The notes beneath the pieces are model-generated. The model saw nothing but the letters and a program-made list of their open reading frames with translations. It did not search any database and was not told where the DNA came from. Positions 1-6,264 of a stretch of 6,264 nucleotides of DNA are shown here, in pieces. How positions within the stretch are numbered: position 1 is the first letter of the stretch; every line of letters starts with the position of its first letter. Source of the stretch: Fusobacteriales bacterium (GTDB lineage Bacteria > Fusobacteriota > Fusobacteriia > Fusobacteriales > Leptotrichiaceae); NCBI GenBank assembly GCA_031285605.1, contig JAITVW010000265.1, positions 1 to 6,264 on the forward strand, written 5' to 3'. The position numbers and the translations under genes were made by a program.

Positions 1-261
1 GTTTTACAGATTCCGGAAAAATTTAAAAAAGAGAACTGCGGAAAGTCAGGATACGGAATTATATTAAACATAAGCGGAGAGAAATGCATATTTCTTGCAG
101 ATCATATAGGCAGTCTGGAAGAGGTGGCGCCTCAGAAAATAAATGTGGATAATAAAGATTACAGGGCATTTTTAGGTGCCTCAATATTGAAAAACGGGGA
201 AATAGCACTTGTACTGGATATGAAAAATATAAGTAAAAACAGAGATTTTCTTGGAAATTAA
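1..261 (+). CDS. cheA: CheA-type chemosensory histidine kinase, C-terminal end (P5/CheW-like domain), partial
   Basis: Frame 1 is open from the first base to the TAA at 259-261 and gives 86 residues; the start lies outside the window. The fragment contains a beta-strand pair and loop of the CheW/CheA-P5 fold: 'GYGIILNISGEK' followed by 'FLADHIGSLEEV', which matches the usual 'V.V..dGkr.gLvVDe..gqqEVV' stretch. It then has 'FLGASILKNGEIALVLD', close to the CheA signature 'GAtILGDGrVALILD', about 13 residues before the stop. That last motif is more typical of CheA than of stand-alone CheW. P5 couples the kinase to receptors and CheW in the array. Identity as a P5/CheW-like domain is well supported. 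Calling the whole gene cheA is inference, because the Hpt, dimerisation and ATPase domains would lie upstream. It is the first visible gene of the chemosensory operon, and 38 nt separate it from the next gene. Confidence 0.8.
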   Translation, partial: VLQIPEKFKKENCGKSGYGIILNISGEKCIFLADHIGSLEEVAPQKINVDNKDYRAFLGASILKNGEIALVLDMKNISKNRDFLGN

Positions 262-284
262 ATTTTGAGGGAAAATAAAAATTC

Positions 285-295
285 GGGATGGGAAG
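285..295 (+). promoter_or_regulatory. Weak ribosome binding site deciding the 300 start
   Basis: A purine-rich GGGATGGGAAG lies just before the ATG at 300; its GGA core at 291-293 is 6 nt from that start. The competing ATG at 288 sits inside this element, and its nearest SD-like run (GAGGG at 267-271) is 16 nt away. An in-frame TAA at 276-278 rules out any earlier start. Confidence 0.4.
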
Positions 296-299
296 AATT

Positions 300-1361
300 A
301 TGGATAAAAAAATTCAGGATTATTACAGGCAAAACAGACTCAGAGTGGAAGAACTGATAAAAAAAATAGTGAAGATAGATCAGGCAGATGAAGCAGATTT
401 CAGGGAAGATGTGGTAATGATTAACAGAATAGAGAACAGCAGTTTTCTTATGAAAGATAAAAAGATTTCAGCTTTGTCAGCACTGTTAAGAAAAATTTTT
501 CAGATAATCGAAAATGATAAATATCTTTTTTATGAGTATAAATATGATTTATTAAATTGTCTTACTGATATATTAAGAGCCTTTCAGGCTTTGGCAAAAA
601 ATACTGTGCCCGTGGAAACCGTGCATATAAAAGAGTATGAGAAATTAGACGGACATATTGACTTTTTTGATGAAGCTGTCAGCAAATTAAGCGAGAATAA
701 AAGATATTATTATATAAAAATAAAGCTGGACAGAACAAGACCTTTGTTTTTTCTCACAAGAAGCATTCTTCTGGATTTTTTAAAACAATACGGCAACCCT
801 TATAATTACACTCCGCAAGATCTTTCAAACGAAGAGTACGATTATTTTATTCTGGATTTTAAATTGAATAAAGACATGGGAGATTTTGAGGAAATAATTA
901 AAAAGTATAAGGATGAGGCTGTAAAAGAAATAAAAGTGATTAATATAGATGAATTTGAAAGTGTGTATAATGTAAAGTTTTATTATAAAGAAAAACAAAA
1001 TATGGTTCCTAAAGAGATAAGCGATAATTTTAAGGTATTGGACAATGTATGTTACTATAACCTTGTGGATTGTTATATTCTGGAAAATGATGAAGTAAAA
1101 ATTTCCGATACATTATTTAATAAAAGTTTTGAAAATCCGGAGCTGGTCACTTTTAAGAGATTTAACGAGAGGGAAACCAGAATACTGATATTGTTAAATA
1201 TGAAAAGAGAGAATTTGAGTAAGATAAAGATAAGAATAAGCGAAATTATATCAGACAAAGAAGTAAAAGATATTCTTTATAAAGGAAAGCATGATTTTTA
1301 CGGTCTGCAGTTTCTGGAGTATCTTAAGGAGAATTATAATATAGAATATGGAGGATATTAG
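300..1361 (+). CDS. CheA P2-like / STAS-like accessory chemosensory protein
   Basis: A soluble 353-residue protein with no signal peptide or membrane segment. Residues about 30-100 look all-helical and align loosely with the CheA P1 (Hpt) bundle, but no histidine occurs there, so it should not be a phosphodonor. Residues about 134-217 resemble the CheA P2 response-regulator-binding domain: 'YYIKIKLDRTRPLFFLTRS', then an acidic loop and 'EEYDYFILDFKL', then 'DFEEIIKKY' and 'VKEIKVINID', in the strand and helix order of P2. The last 45-55 residues resemble STAS, with 'ENLSKIKIRISEII' and 'HDFYGLQFLEYLKEN' matching the 'DSxGLQlLl.Lk' region, but the usual Ser is replaced by Phe. The family assignments are by eye and no ATPase domain is present. 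It may act as a scaffold or a response-regulator docking protein beside CheA; that role is inference. I chose the ATG at 300 because a GGGAAG element lies just upstream. An in-frame ATG at 288 would add four residues but has GAGGG 16 nt away, which is too far. Confidence 0.6.
   Translation: MDKKIQDYYRQNRLRVEELIKKIVKIDQADEADFREDVVMINRIENSSFLMKDKKISALSALLRKIFQIIENDKYLFYEYKYDLLNCLTDILRAFQALAKNTVPVETVHIKEYEKLDGHIDFFDEAVSKLSENKRYYYIKIKLDRTRPLFFLTRSILLDFLKQYGNPYNYTPQDLSNEEYDYFILDFKLNKDMGDFEEIIKKYKDEAVKEIKVINIDEFESVYNVKFYYKEKQNMVPKEISDNFKVLDNVCYYNLVDCYILENDEVKISDTLFNKSFENPELVTFKRFNERETRILILLNMKRENLSKIKIRISEIISDKEVKDILYKGKHDFYGLQFLEYLKENYNIEYGGY
1350..1354 (+). promoter_or_regulatory. Strong ribosome binding site (GGAGG) for a TTG start
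   Basis: GGAGG lies inside the last codons of the preceding gene, 9 nt before TTG at 1364-1366. This is ideal Shine-Dalgarno spacing and supports the rare TTG as the true start. The protein it gives begins with Met-Lys-Lys-Val followed at once by a hydrophobic segment, as expected for a membrane receptor. Confidence 0.75.
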
Positions 1362-1363
1362 CT

Positions 1364-3214
1364 TTGAAAAAAGTAACTTTTAAGCTCTTTTTTTATATAA
1401 TACTGGTAATTATAACAATGGAACTGGCTGTTACATGTCTGAATACCAGAGACCGGAATGAAATGGATATAAAGGAGATGCAGGAAAGATTAAAATATAA
1501 CAGTACCGTCCTTGGAGCTGAGCTGGAACGTAATCTGGGAATAGTGGAAATACTGGGAAATAATTTTACGGCCGGGCTGAAAAATCAGGAAACTTCTGCA
1601 GATTTGAAACAGATTAAAATAAATGCAGATAAAGAACTGCAGAATTTTATGCTTACTCCGGGTATTACAGGCGGATATTATCTGCTTGATATTAACGGCA
1701 GTAAAGTTACCGGAGGGACGAGTCCGGCAGGAATTTTACCGGAAAATGACATGAACGGATTTAGGGCTAAGGCTGAAGGCGGCCGGAATTCTTCCGGATG
1801 GATAATGCCTGTATACATAAAAGACATGAATGCCAATGTCGCTTTATATTATATGAATATCGACAGCGGAGAGAATATAAAGGGACTTTTGGTATTAGCT
1901 CTGGATTACGGCAGACTTGAAGAGATCATCAAGAGAGATGAGACAGACGGCGAATATTATTTTATCAATCCGGAAAATAAAATTTTTATTACCAATAATC
2001 AGGACATTAAACTAAATAATATAAGAACTGTAGAGAATAATGCACTTCTCGCAATGATAAAAAACATACAGTCTTCTGACAGGAAAACGGGAGTTCTGTC
2101 GCCGCTTCATACAAAGAGAGAATTTTATTCATTTTATAAGCTTGATGATAAAAATATTTTTATTATCAAAAAAAATGCTTCTGTGCTTCAGAGTATTGAA
2201 TTTTTTGTGGATAATATCTGGATGATAGTAATACTAAACATATCAGGAATAATCCTAATATATTTTATAATAAAAAATATCCTTGGAAAACAGGTTTCCA
2301 AAATGAACAGAATATTATACTCTATCAGTGAAAAAAATCTTAAGGAAATGGATTTCGGAAAAAGCAGGTTTTATCTGCAGGAAAATTACAATAAGGTTCT
2401 AAAGACATATACTGACTTTGTAAATGAAGTAAAGGAAAACTGTTTTGATATCAAAAGATCAAATGATTTACTGCTTGAAAAAACAAGCATGCTTTTGAAT
2501 AAAAATCTGAATAAGGAATCAGATATACTGAAAATAAATACAATACTGCACAGAAATCAGGAAAACTTTGATAATGTATATAATTTGTTAATGGAAAACC
2601 ATAAAATGAATACTGCAATCCAAAATGAGTTTTCCGATATAAACAGAAATATAAGACTGCTTAGGGAAAACTTTGAAAAAGAGAGGGAAAACGGCAGTTT
2701 AATTGAAAAACTTATAAATGAAGTAAATAAAATTTCTTTTCAGATAAATGTCTTTGGGTTGAATTCCACAATTGAAATGCACAGCAGCGCAGGGAATAAT
2801 TCAGCGGAGCTGGAAGAAAGCTCGAAAGAAATAAGACATCTGGCAAACAGAATAAAGCTTCTTTCTGAGGAGATAAAAGCTGTTTTGAAACAGGAAAAAA
2901 TAAATTTTCAGTTAAAGAATAAATCAGTGAATCTTATAGCTGATTATATAGCAGTATTTACAGAAAGATTTACCAGTCTCAGAAAAAATCATGAACGGGA
3001 AATAGTAAGATATGTGGAAAATAAGGATAGTCTCCTTGCTGTTTCTTCAAATCTGGAAGATTTAAGAAATGAAGCAGCAGGAAACAGAGACACTTACTCC
3101 GAGGAAATTTATGAAATAAAAAAACTGGAAGAAAATCTGAAAGCTTTGATTATACTCGCAGAGGAATACAAGCTTGATTCAGGAAAAGATTCAGATGAAA
3201 GTGAGGCGGAATGA
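1364..3214 (+). CDS. Divergent methyl-accepting chemotaxis-like receptor with Cache-like sensor
   Basis: A 616-residue inner-membrane receptor. Membrane segment 1 is at residues about 7-26 and segment 2 at about 285-303. Between them lies an external domain of about 255 residues with features of a Cache fold: 'GGYYLLDINGSKVTGG' near 103-118, 'GWIMPVYIKD' near 145-154, and 'GEYYFINPENKIFI' near 196-209. Residues 304-616 are a long charged coiled-coil hairpin. Its tip, 'KISFQINVFGLNSTIEMHSS' (456-475), aligns with Tsr '[20 protein letters not shown]'. It keeps Phe459, Asn467 and Glu471 but has Ser474 where Tsr has Arg388. The region after the tip keeps 'KEIRHLAN' (488-495), the equivalent of 'EVR.LA'. 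No canonical HAMP could be recognised after segment 2, although the space for one is there. There is no C-terminal CheR-binding pentapeptide; the end is acidic. The start is TTG with a good SD. The gene lies 2 nt after the previous one and overlaps the next by 4 nt. The ligand is unknown, and the tip changes suggest weakened or altered kinase coupling. Confidence 0.75.
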   Translation: MKKVTFKLFFYIILVIITMELAVTCLNTRDRNEMDIKEMQERLKYNSTVLGAELERNLGIVEILGNNFTAGLKNQETSADLKQIKINADKELQNFMLTPGITGGYYLLDINGSKVTGGTSPAGILPENDMNGFRAKAEGGRNSSGWIMPVYIKDMNANVALYYMNIDSGENIKGLLVLALDYGRLEEIIKRDETDGEYYFINPENKIFITNNQDIKLNNIRTVENNALLAMIKNIQSSDRKTGVLSPLHTKREFYSFYKLDDKNIFIIKKNASVLQSIEFFVDNIWMIVILNISGIILIYFIIKNILGKQVSKMNRILYSISEKNLKEMDFGKSRFYLQENYNKVLKTYTDFVNEVKENCFDIKRSNDLLLEKTSMLLNKNLNKESDILKINTILHRNQENFDNVYNLLMENHKMNTAIQNEFSDINRNIRLLRENFEKERENGSLIEKLINEVNKISFQINVFGLNSTIEMHSSAGNNSAELEESSKEIRHLANRIKLLSEEIKAVLKQEKINFQLKNKSVNLIADYIAVFTERFTSLRKNHEREIVRYVENKDSLLAVSSNLEDLRNEAAGNRDTYSEEIYEIKKLEENLKALIILAEEYKLDSGKDSDESEAE

Positions 3215-4983
3215 GACTGAAAAATAAACTTCTAAGCTGGATATTTTCATTGTTTTTTATTCCGCTGCTGATCTTTTTTGCATTAGCTGTTTCAGGGACT
3301 TACAACAGATATAAAAGTAACTATTCTTTGATAAAAGAGGACAGTATTATAAGGCTGCAGGAGAATTATTACGAAAAAATAAATAGTATAGAAAATGATG
3401 CGGAAGGTTTTATCAGAAGCATAAAAGCCGAAGACAGCCCGGAAACTGTAAATGAAAAAATAGATTTTATGAAAAATCTGAATAATCAGTACGAACATAT
3501 ATTTTATATTGATTCTTATAATAATATAGAGCTGACAGATAATACAGACAGTATTGAGATGAAAAAACTGGTCTCTGAAATAAATGATAAAACTTTTGAA
3601 TTCTTTATTTCAAATCCGTATCTGGACAAGGTTTCAAATAAATATATGATTACTTTTGTGAAAAAGATAAAAATCAGTAATTTTGAAGAGAAAACAGCAG
3701 GAATTACAGTACCGCAGGATTATTTTCTGAATGCGGCAGGGACAAAAGCGGAAAACAGATATTATCTGATAAAGGACAGCGGAGAGATACTTGCTACAAA
3801 CAGTCCTTTGAGCGGAAGCTCCTTTTACAGTCTTTATCATATGCCGAACAATAATGATTTAGATGAAGTAGAGGGAAGTTTTACAGTAAAATCAAACGGA
3901 CAAAATATAGACTTTATGTATAAAAAATTAGAAATGGATAAATTATACATAATTATGGAAGATTCAAGATTATCATTTTATAAAAATCTATATTCAGATA
4001 TATTTTTATCTTTAATATTGTGCATAATTGTTTCTGTTCTTATTTTTGGGATTATTTTCTTCTTTTTCTATAAATCTGTTTTCAGACTGGTGTATAAACT
4101 CAGGCAGGGAATAAACAGGATAATAAGTCTGGATAAGAGCTCGGAACTCATTGGAGAGTATGATGAGCCTGAGGATATAAAGAAGAAATTCAATAGTTTT
4201 TCTGATAAAATATATAATAAAGTAAGAATAACAGCCGGAAATATAAATAAAATTCATGAGAAAACCTATGAGCTGAATAAAAGCCAGGCATTAAATTATA
4301 AGATTCTCAGTGAAGAACAAAATAAAATGTTGCATATAAAAGAGGAAGTAAGAAAAATCATAAATCTTTCCGAAACAAATTCCGATGAGCTGGAAAAACT
4401 CATAAAGGAATGTGAACATATAGTGAAAGAAAACAAAAATATCACACTTATGACAGAAAGTCTCAGAAGAAGCTTTCATAAACTAAGTGACAGCAGTGTA
4501 AGTATAGAAGAGATGATAGATAATATAAATATGATTTCCGACAGGACTAATCTTTTATCGCTTAATGCAAGAAAAGAAGCAGAAAGGGCGGCTGAATACG
4601 GAGAAAGCTATCAGGTAACAGCAGAAGAAATAAGAAATCTGTCTGTGCTGATTTTGGATATATCAAATAAAGCAGGAGAAATAAGCCATAATGTAATAGA
4701 AAGAATAGCCAAGAGTAATCAGGTAATGGATCTGACAATAACAAAAATAAATAAGCTTCAGGATGAAATAAAAAGAATTGATAAAAATGTAAAATTTCTT
4801 TATGAAAATGTAAATCTGGAAAATATAGAAGAAAACAAACTGAATAAAACTTTCAGCGAGCTGGAGGAAATGATTTCGGGAACCAAAGAAAGACTTGCAG
4901 GCAATATAAATCTGACAAGCGAACTAAATATACTTTTTAAAGAGATAGAAAAAATAAATGATTCTCTGGAAAAGAGGGGATAA
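3211..4983 (+). CDS. Methyl-accepting chemotaxis protein (second receptor)
   Basis: A 590-residue receptor. Membrane segment 1 is at residues about 7-27 and segment 2 at about 264-286, enclosing an external domain of about 235 residues. That domain has Cache-like pieces ('HIFYIDSYNNIEL' near 96-108, 'NRYYLIKDSGEILAT' near 182-196). The cytoplasmic part is a coiled-coil hairpin whose tip, 'DRTNLLSLNARKEAERAAEY' (444-463), is a clear MCP signalling motif. By alignment to Tsr it retains Leu451, Asn452, Glu456 and Arg459 (Tsr L380, N381, E385, R388), followed by 'TAEEIRNLS' (470-478). About 165 residues lie between segment 2 and the tip and 138 after the tip, close to Tsr proportions, so HAMP plus a 36-heptad-size hairpin would fit. 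Residues 549-557 ('SELEEMISG') fit the loose CheR-site pattern with a Glu-Glu pair, but methylation is unproven. There is no C-terminal pentapeptide tether. The start ATG overlaps the previous stop (ATGA), suggesting translational coupling. It probably forms mixed arrays with the preceding receptor; the ligand is unknown. Confidence 0.82.
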   Translation: MRLKNKLLSWIFSLFFIPLLIFFALAVSGTYNRYKSNYSLIKEDSIIRLQENYYEKINSIENDAEGFIRSIKAEDSPETVNEKIDFMKNLNNQYEHIFYIDSYNNIELTDNTDSIEMKKLVSEINDKTFEFFISNPYLDKVSNKYMITFVKKIKISNFEEKTAGITVPQDYFLNAAGTKAENRYYLIKDSGEILATNSPLSGSSFYSLYHMPNNNDLDEVEGSFTVKSNGQNIDFMYKKLEMDKLYIIMEDSRLSFYKNLYSDIFLSLILCIIVSVLIFGIIFFFFYKSVFRLVYKLRQGINRIISLDKSSELIGEYDEPEDIKKKFNSFSDKIYNKVRITAGNINKIHEKTYELNKSQALNYKILSEEQNKMLHIKEEVRKIINLSETNSDELEKLIKECEHIVKENKNITLMTESLRRSFHKLSDSSVSIEEMIDNINMISDRTNLLSLNARKEAERAAEYGESYQVTAEEIRNLSVLILDISNKAGEISHNVIERIAKSNQVMDLTITKINKLQDEIKRIDKNVKFLYENVNLENIEENKLNKTFSELEEMISGTKERLAGNINLTSELNILFKEIEKINDSLEKRG

Positions 4984-5351
4984 TGAAGCCGGTAAAAAAA
5001 TATCTGGTATTTGAAGCCGGGAAGGAATTATACGGAATAGAGCTGAAATATGTACTGAAAATAAAAAATAATGCAAAGTTTTATGAACTTCCCTCTTTGG
5101 GAAAAGATTATCCGGGTGTAATACACTTTGATAACAGATTTATTCCCGTGGCAGGTTTCGGCGGTGTAAATCCGGGAAACAGCGAGGCTGGTGCTGTTCT
5201 TATACTAAGATACAGGACAAATGAGTTTTCAATATTTGTAAAAAATGTTTTTGATATTTATGAACTTGAAAATATGGAAACAGCAGAAGATTTTTACATA
5301 GATGGAAAAGTGGTAAAATTAATTAATTTAGAAGAATTTATAGGAGGATAA
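4983..5351 (+). CDS. cheW: Short CheW-like chemosensory adaptor
   Basis: A 122-residue cytoplasmic protein, shorter than the usual 140-170 for CheW. The N-terminus 'KKYLVFEAGKELYGIELKYV' (5-24) matches the CheW opening 'YLvFelg.eeYGIdi..V'. Residues 37-56 correspond to the 'lP.aP.yikGviNLRG.viPV' region. Here the NLRG motif reads His-Phe-Asp-Asn, so Asp50 replaces the arginine important for receptor coupling in E. coli CheW (R62). A strand pair, 'AVLILRYRTNEFSIFVKNVF' (71-90), matches the following beta strands, and 'IDGKVVKLINLEEFI' (106-120) matches the C-terminal 'ldg.lviLLDlekll'. The loss of length lies between and after these strands. CheW bridges receptors to CheA P5. The gene shares one base with the preceding receptor stop (TAATG), with GAGGGG 3 nt upstream. 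Family membership is likely; whether it is a fully working coupler is uncertain. Another reading is a receptor-specific variant or a free-standing P5-like domain. Confidence 0.75.
   Translation: MKPVKKYLVFEAGKELYGIELKYVLKIKNNAKFYELPSLGKDYPGVIHFDNRFIPVAGFGGVNPGNSEAGAVLILRYRTNEFSIFVKNVFDIYELENMETAEDFYIDGKVVKLINLEEFIGG
5342..5347 (+). promoter_or_regulatory. Strong ribosome binding site (AGGAGG) choosing the ROK kinase start
   Basis: AGGAGG lies in the last codons of the CheW-like gene. Two in-frame ATGs follow. One at 5351 overlaps the TAA stop and is only 3 nt from the SD; the other at 5357 is 9 nt away. The second has the better spacing and gives the usual compact ROK N-terminus. The first would add Met-Phe and cannot be excluded. 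Confidence 0.7.
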
Positions 5352-5356
5352 TGTTT

Positions 5357-6264
5357 ATGGATTATTATGTAGGAATAGATCTGGGCGGAACAAATACGAA
5401 AATAGGAGCAGTGGATAGAGAGGGAAATAAAATATTTACTACAACAATAAAAACAGAATCAATAGACGGATATGAAATATCACTGAACAGAATAGCAGAT
5501 ATTTTGAAAGAAAATTTGAAAGAATATGAAATACCGCTTGATAAAGTGGGAGGAGTGGGAATAGGAGTTCCGGGACCTGTTGTGCAAACCAAAACAGTGA
5601 AATTTTTTGCTAATTTTCCATGGCCTGAAAATCTCAATCTGGCAGAGGAATTTGAAAAAAGAGTCGGTTTGAAAGTAAAAGTGGATAATGATGTAAATGT
5701 AATAACTCTTGGCGAAATGTGGAAAGGTGCAGGAAAAGGATACGGCAATGTTCTTGGAATAGCAATAGGAACAGGAATAGGCGGGGGAATAATTCTAAAC
5801 GGACAGCTTGTTTCAGGGAAAAATGGTACGGGAGGAGAAATAGGACATACAAAATTAGTGAAAGACGGCAAACTTTGCGGATGCGGGCAGAAAGGATGCT
5901 GGGAAGCTTATGCATCAGCTACCGGACTTATAAGAGAGGCACAGGGAAGACTTATAGTAAATAAGGAAAATCAGTTATATGAAATGACAAAAGGAAGAGA
6001 ACTGGAAGCAAAGGATGTATTTGATGCAGCAAAAGCAGGAGATAAATTTTCCGTGGATATAGTAGATTATGAGGCAGAATATCTGGCAATGGGAATCAGC
6101 AATCTTTTGAATACTCTTGATCCCGAAATAGTTGTTTTAGGCGGGGGAGTTAGTCTGGCCGGAGATTTCCTGATTGACAGGGTAAAAGAAAGCTTAAAAA
6201 AATATACACTTCCTTCTGCATTGGAGGGATTGAAAATAGTTCAGGCAAAACTGTGGAATGATGA
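5357..6264 (+). CDS. ROK-family sugar kinase (glucokinase-like), 3' end cut
   Basis: The frame is open from 5357 to the window edge, giving 302 complete residues; ROK kinases are usually about 300-320, so only a short C-terminus is missing. It phosphorylates a hexose or N-acyl-hexosamine with ATP in the cytoplasm. Visible motifs: the N-terminal phosphate loop 'GIDLGGTNTKIG' (6-17); 'VDNDVNV' (109-115) with Asp112 as the catalytic base of the usual 'ENDANA' motif; the second phosphate loop 'GIAIGTGIGGGII' (134-146); the sugar-binding 'GGEIGH' (159-164); the ROK zinc motif 'CGCGQKGCWE' (174-183), with His164 as the likely fourth ligand; and 'VVLGGGVS' (259-266) in the adenosine-binding region. 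No DNA-binding helix-turn-helix precedes it, so it is a kinase and not a NagC/XylR-type repressor. Glucose is the commonest substrate for this pattern, but the specificity is not settled by sequence. It follows the CheW-like gene by 5 nt without a terminator and is probably in the same transcript. Confidence 0.92.
   Translation, partial: MDYYVGIDLGGTNTKIGAVDREGNKIFTTTIKTESIDGYEISLNRIADILKENLKEYEIPLDKVGGVGIGVPGPVVQTKTVKFFANFPWPENLNLAEEFEKRVGLKVKVDNDVNVITLGEMWKGAGKGYGNVLGIAIGTGIGGGIILNGQLVSGKNGTGGEIGHTKLVKDGKLCGCGQKGCWEAYASATGLIREAQGRLIVNKENQLYEMTKGRELEAKDVFDAAKAGDKFSVDIVDYEAEYLAMGISNLLNTLDPEIVVLGGGVSLAGDFLIDRVKESLKKYTLPSALEGLKIVQAKLWND

Noticed and set aside
300..1361. Reading this gene as the missing front half of a cheA split by a frameshift
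   Set aside because: It lies downstream of the CheA C-terminus, has its own start and a STAS-like end, and contains no ATPase or dimerisation domain. A simple frameshift cannot produce this order, although a true domain split of CheA cannot be excluded without the upstream sequence.
4012..4257. An 81-codon minus-strand open frame across the second membrane segment of the second receptor
   Set aside because: It is an Ile/Tyr/Phe-rich antisense shadow of an AT-rich coding region. The same applies to the other short minus-strand frames at 1073-1258, 3292-3498, 3634-3840, 4291-4479 and 4562-4744.
3211..4983. Reading the second membrane protein as a sensor histidine kinase
   Set aside because: The extracellular domain would fit, but there is no H-box and there are no N or G boxes of the ATPase. 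The 'TNLLSLN' hairpin tip identifies a chemoreceptor.
5352..5356. A terminator or promoter between the CheW-like gene and the ROK kinase
   Set aside because: Only 5 nt separate the genes. No inverted repeat followed by a T-run is present around 5300-5360, and no convincing -35/-10 pair could be picked out from the uniformly AT-rich background.
5365..5871. A 168-codon open frame on the minus strand, opposite the ROK kinase
   Set aside because: Its product is a Pro/Phe/Ser/Thr-rich low-complexity string, the mirror of the purine-rich coding strand. The + strand here carries an intact ROK kinase with every family motif, and no ribosome binding site or domain supports the antisense frame.
5719..5964. 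An 81-codon + strand open frame inside the ROK kinase
   Set aside because: It is an Arg-rich out-of-frame reading of AGA/GGA-rich kinase codons, without a family signature.

Overview
The window reads as one polycistronic run of six genes, all on the + strand, from an AT-rich bacterium. Lysine, isoleucine (ATA-rich) and asparagine are abundant and most arginines are AGA. The coding strand is purine-rich and one gene starts with TTG. This style fits Fusobacteriota (Leptotrichiaceae/Sebaldella-like) best, but the assignment rests on composition only. Other low-GC bacteria such as spirochaetes or Firmicutes are not excluded.

Layout: (1) 1-261 is the C-terminal end of a CheA-type histidine kinase (P5/CheW-like domain), cut by the window edge. 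(2) 300-1361 is an unusual soluble protein. Its middle looks like the CheA P2 domain, its N-terminal part looks like a helical bundle without a phosphorylatable histidine, and its C-terminus looks like a degenerate STAS domain. (3) 1364-3214 and (4) 3211-4983 are two consecutive divergent chemoreceptors, each with two membrane segments, a Cache-like external domain and a long cytoplasmic coiled-coil hairpin. (5) 4983-5351 is a short CheW-like adaptor. (6) 5357 to the window edge is a ROK-family sugar kinase (glucokinase-like) with its catalytic and zinc motifs intact.

Spacing is very tight: 38 nt, 2 nt, a 4-nt ATGA overlap, a 1-nt TAATG overlap, then 5 nt. I see no terminator or obvious internal promoter, so co-transcription and partial translational coupling are likely. 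The promoter must lie upstream of the window.

Taken together this looks like a divergent chemosensory array locus: two receptors, an adaptor, a kinase, and an accessory CheA-P2/STAS-like protein, joined to a sugar kinase. Several residues that are normally near-invariant are changed: the tip Arg in the first receptor, the NLRG-type motif in CheW, and the phospho-His in the accessory protein. The second receptor keeps the key tip residues. If the host is a non-flagellated fusobacterium, the array would have to control something other than flagella. Sensing of sugars or another nutrient is a reasonable but unproven guess, prompted by the linked kinase. No RNA genes, mobile elements, repeats or CRISPR arrays were seen, and no gene-free stretch exceeds about 40 bases.
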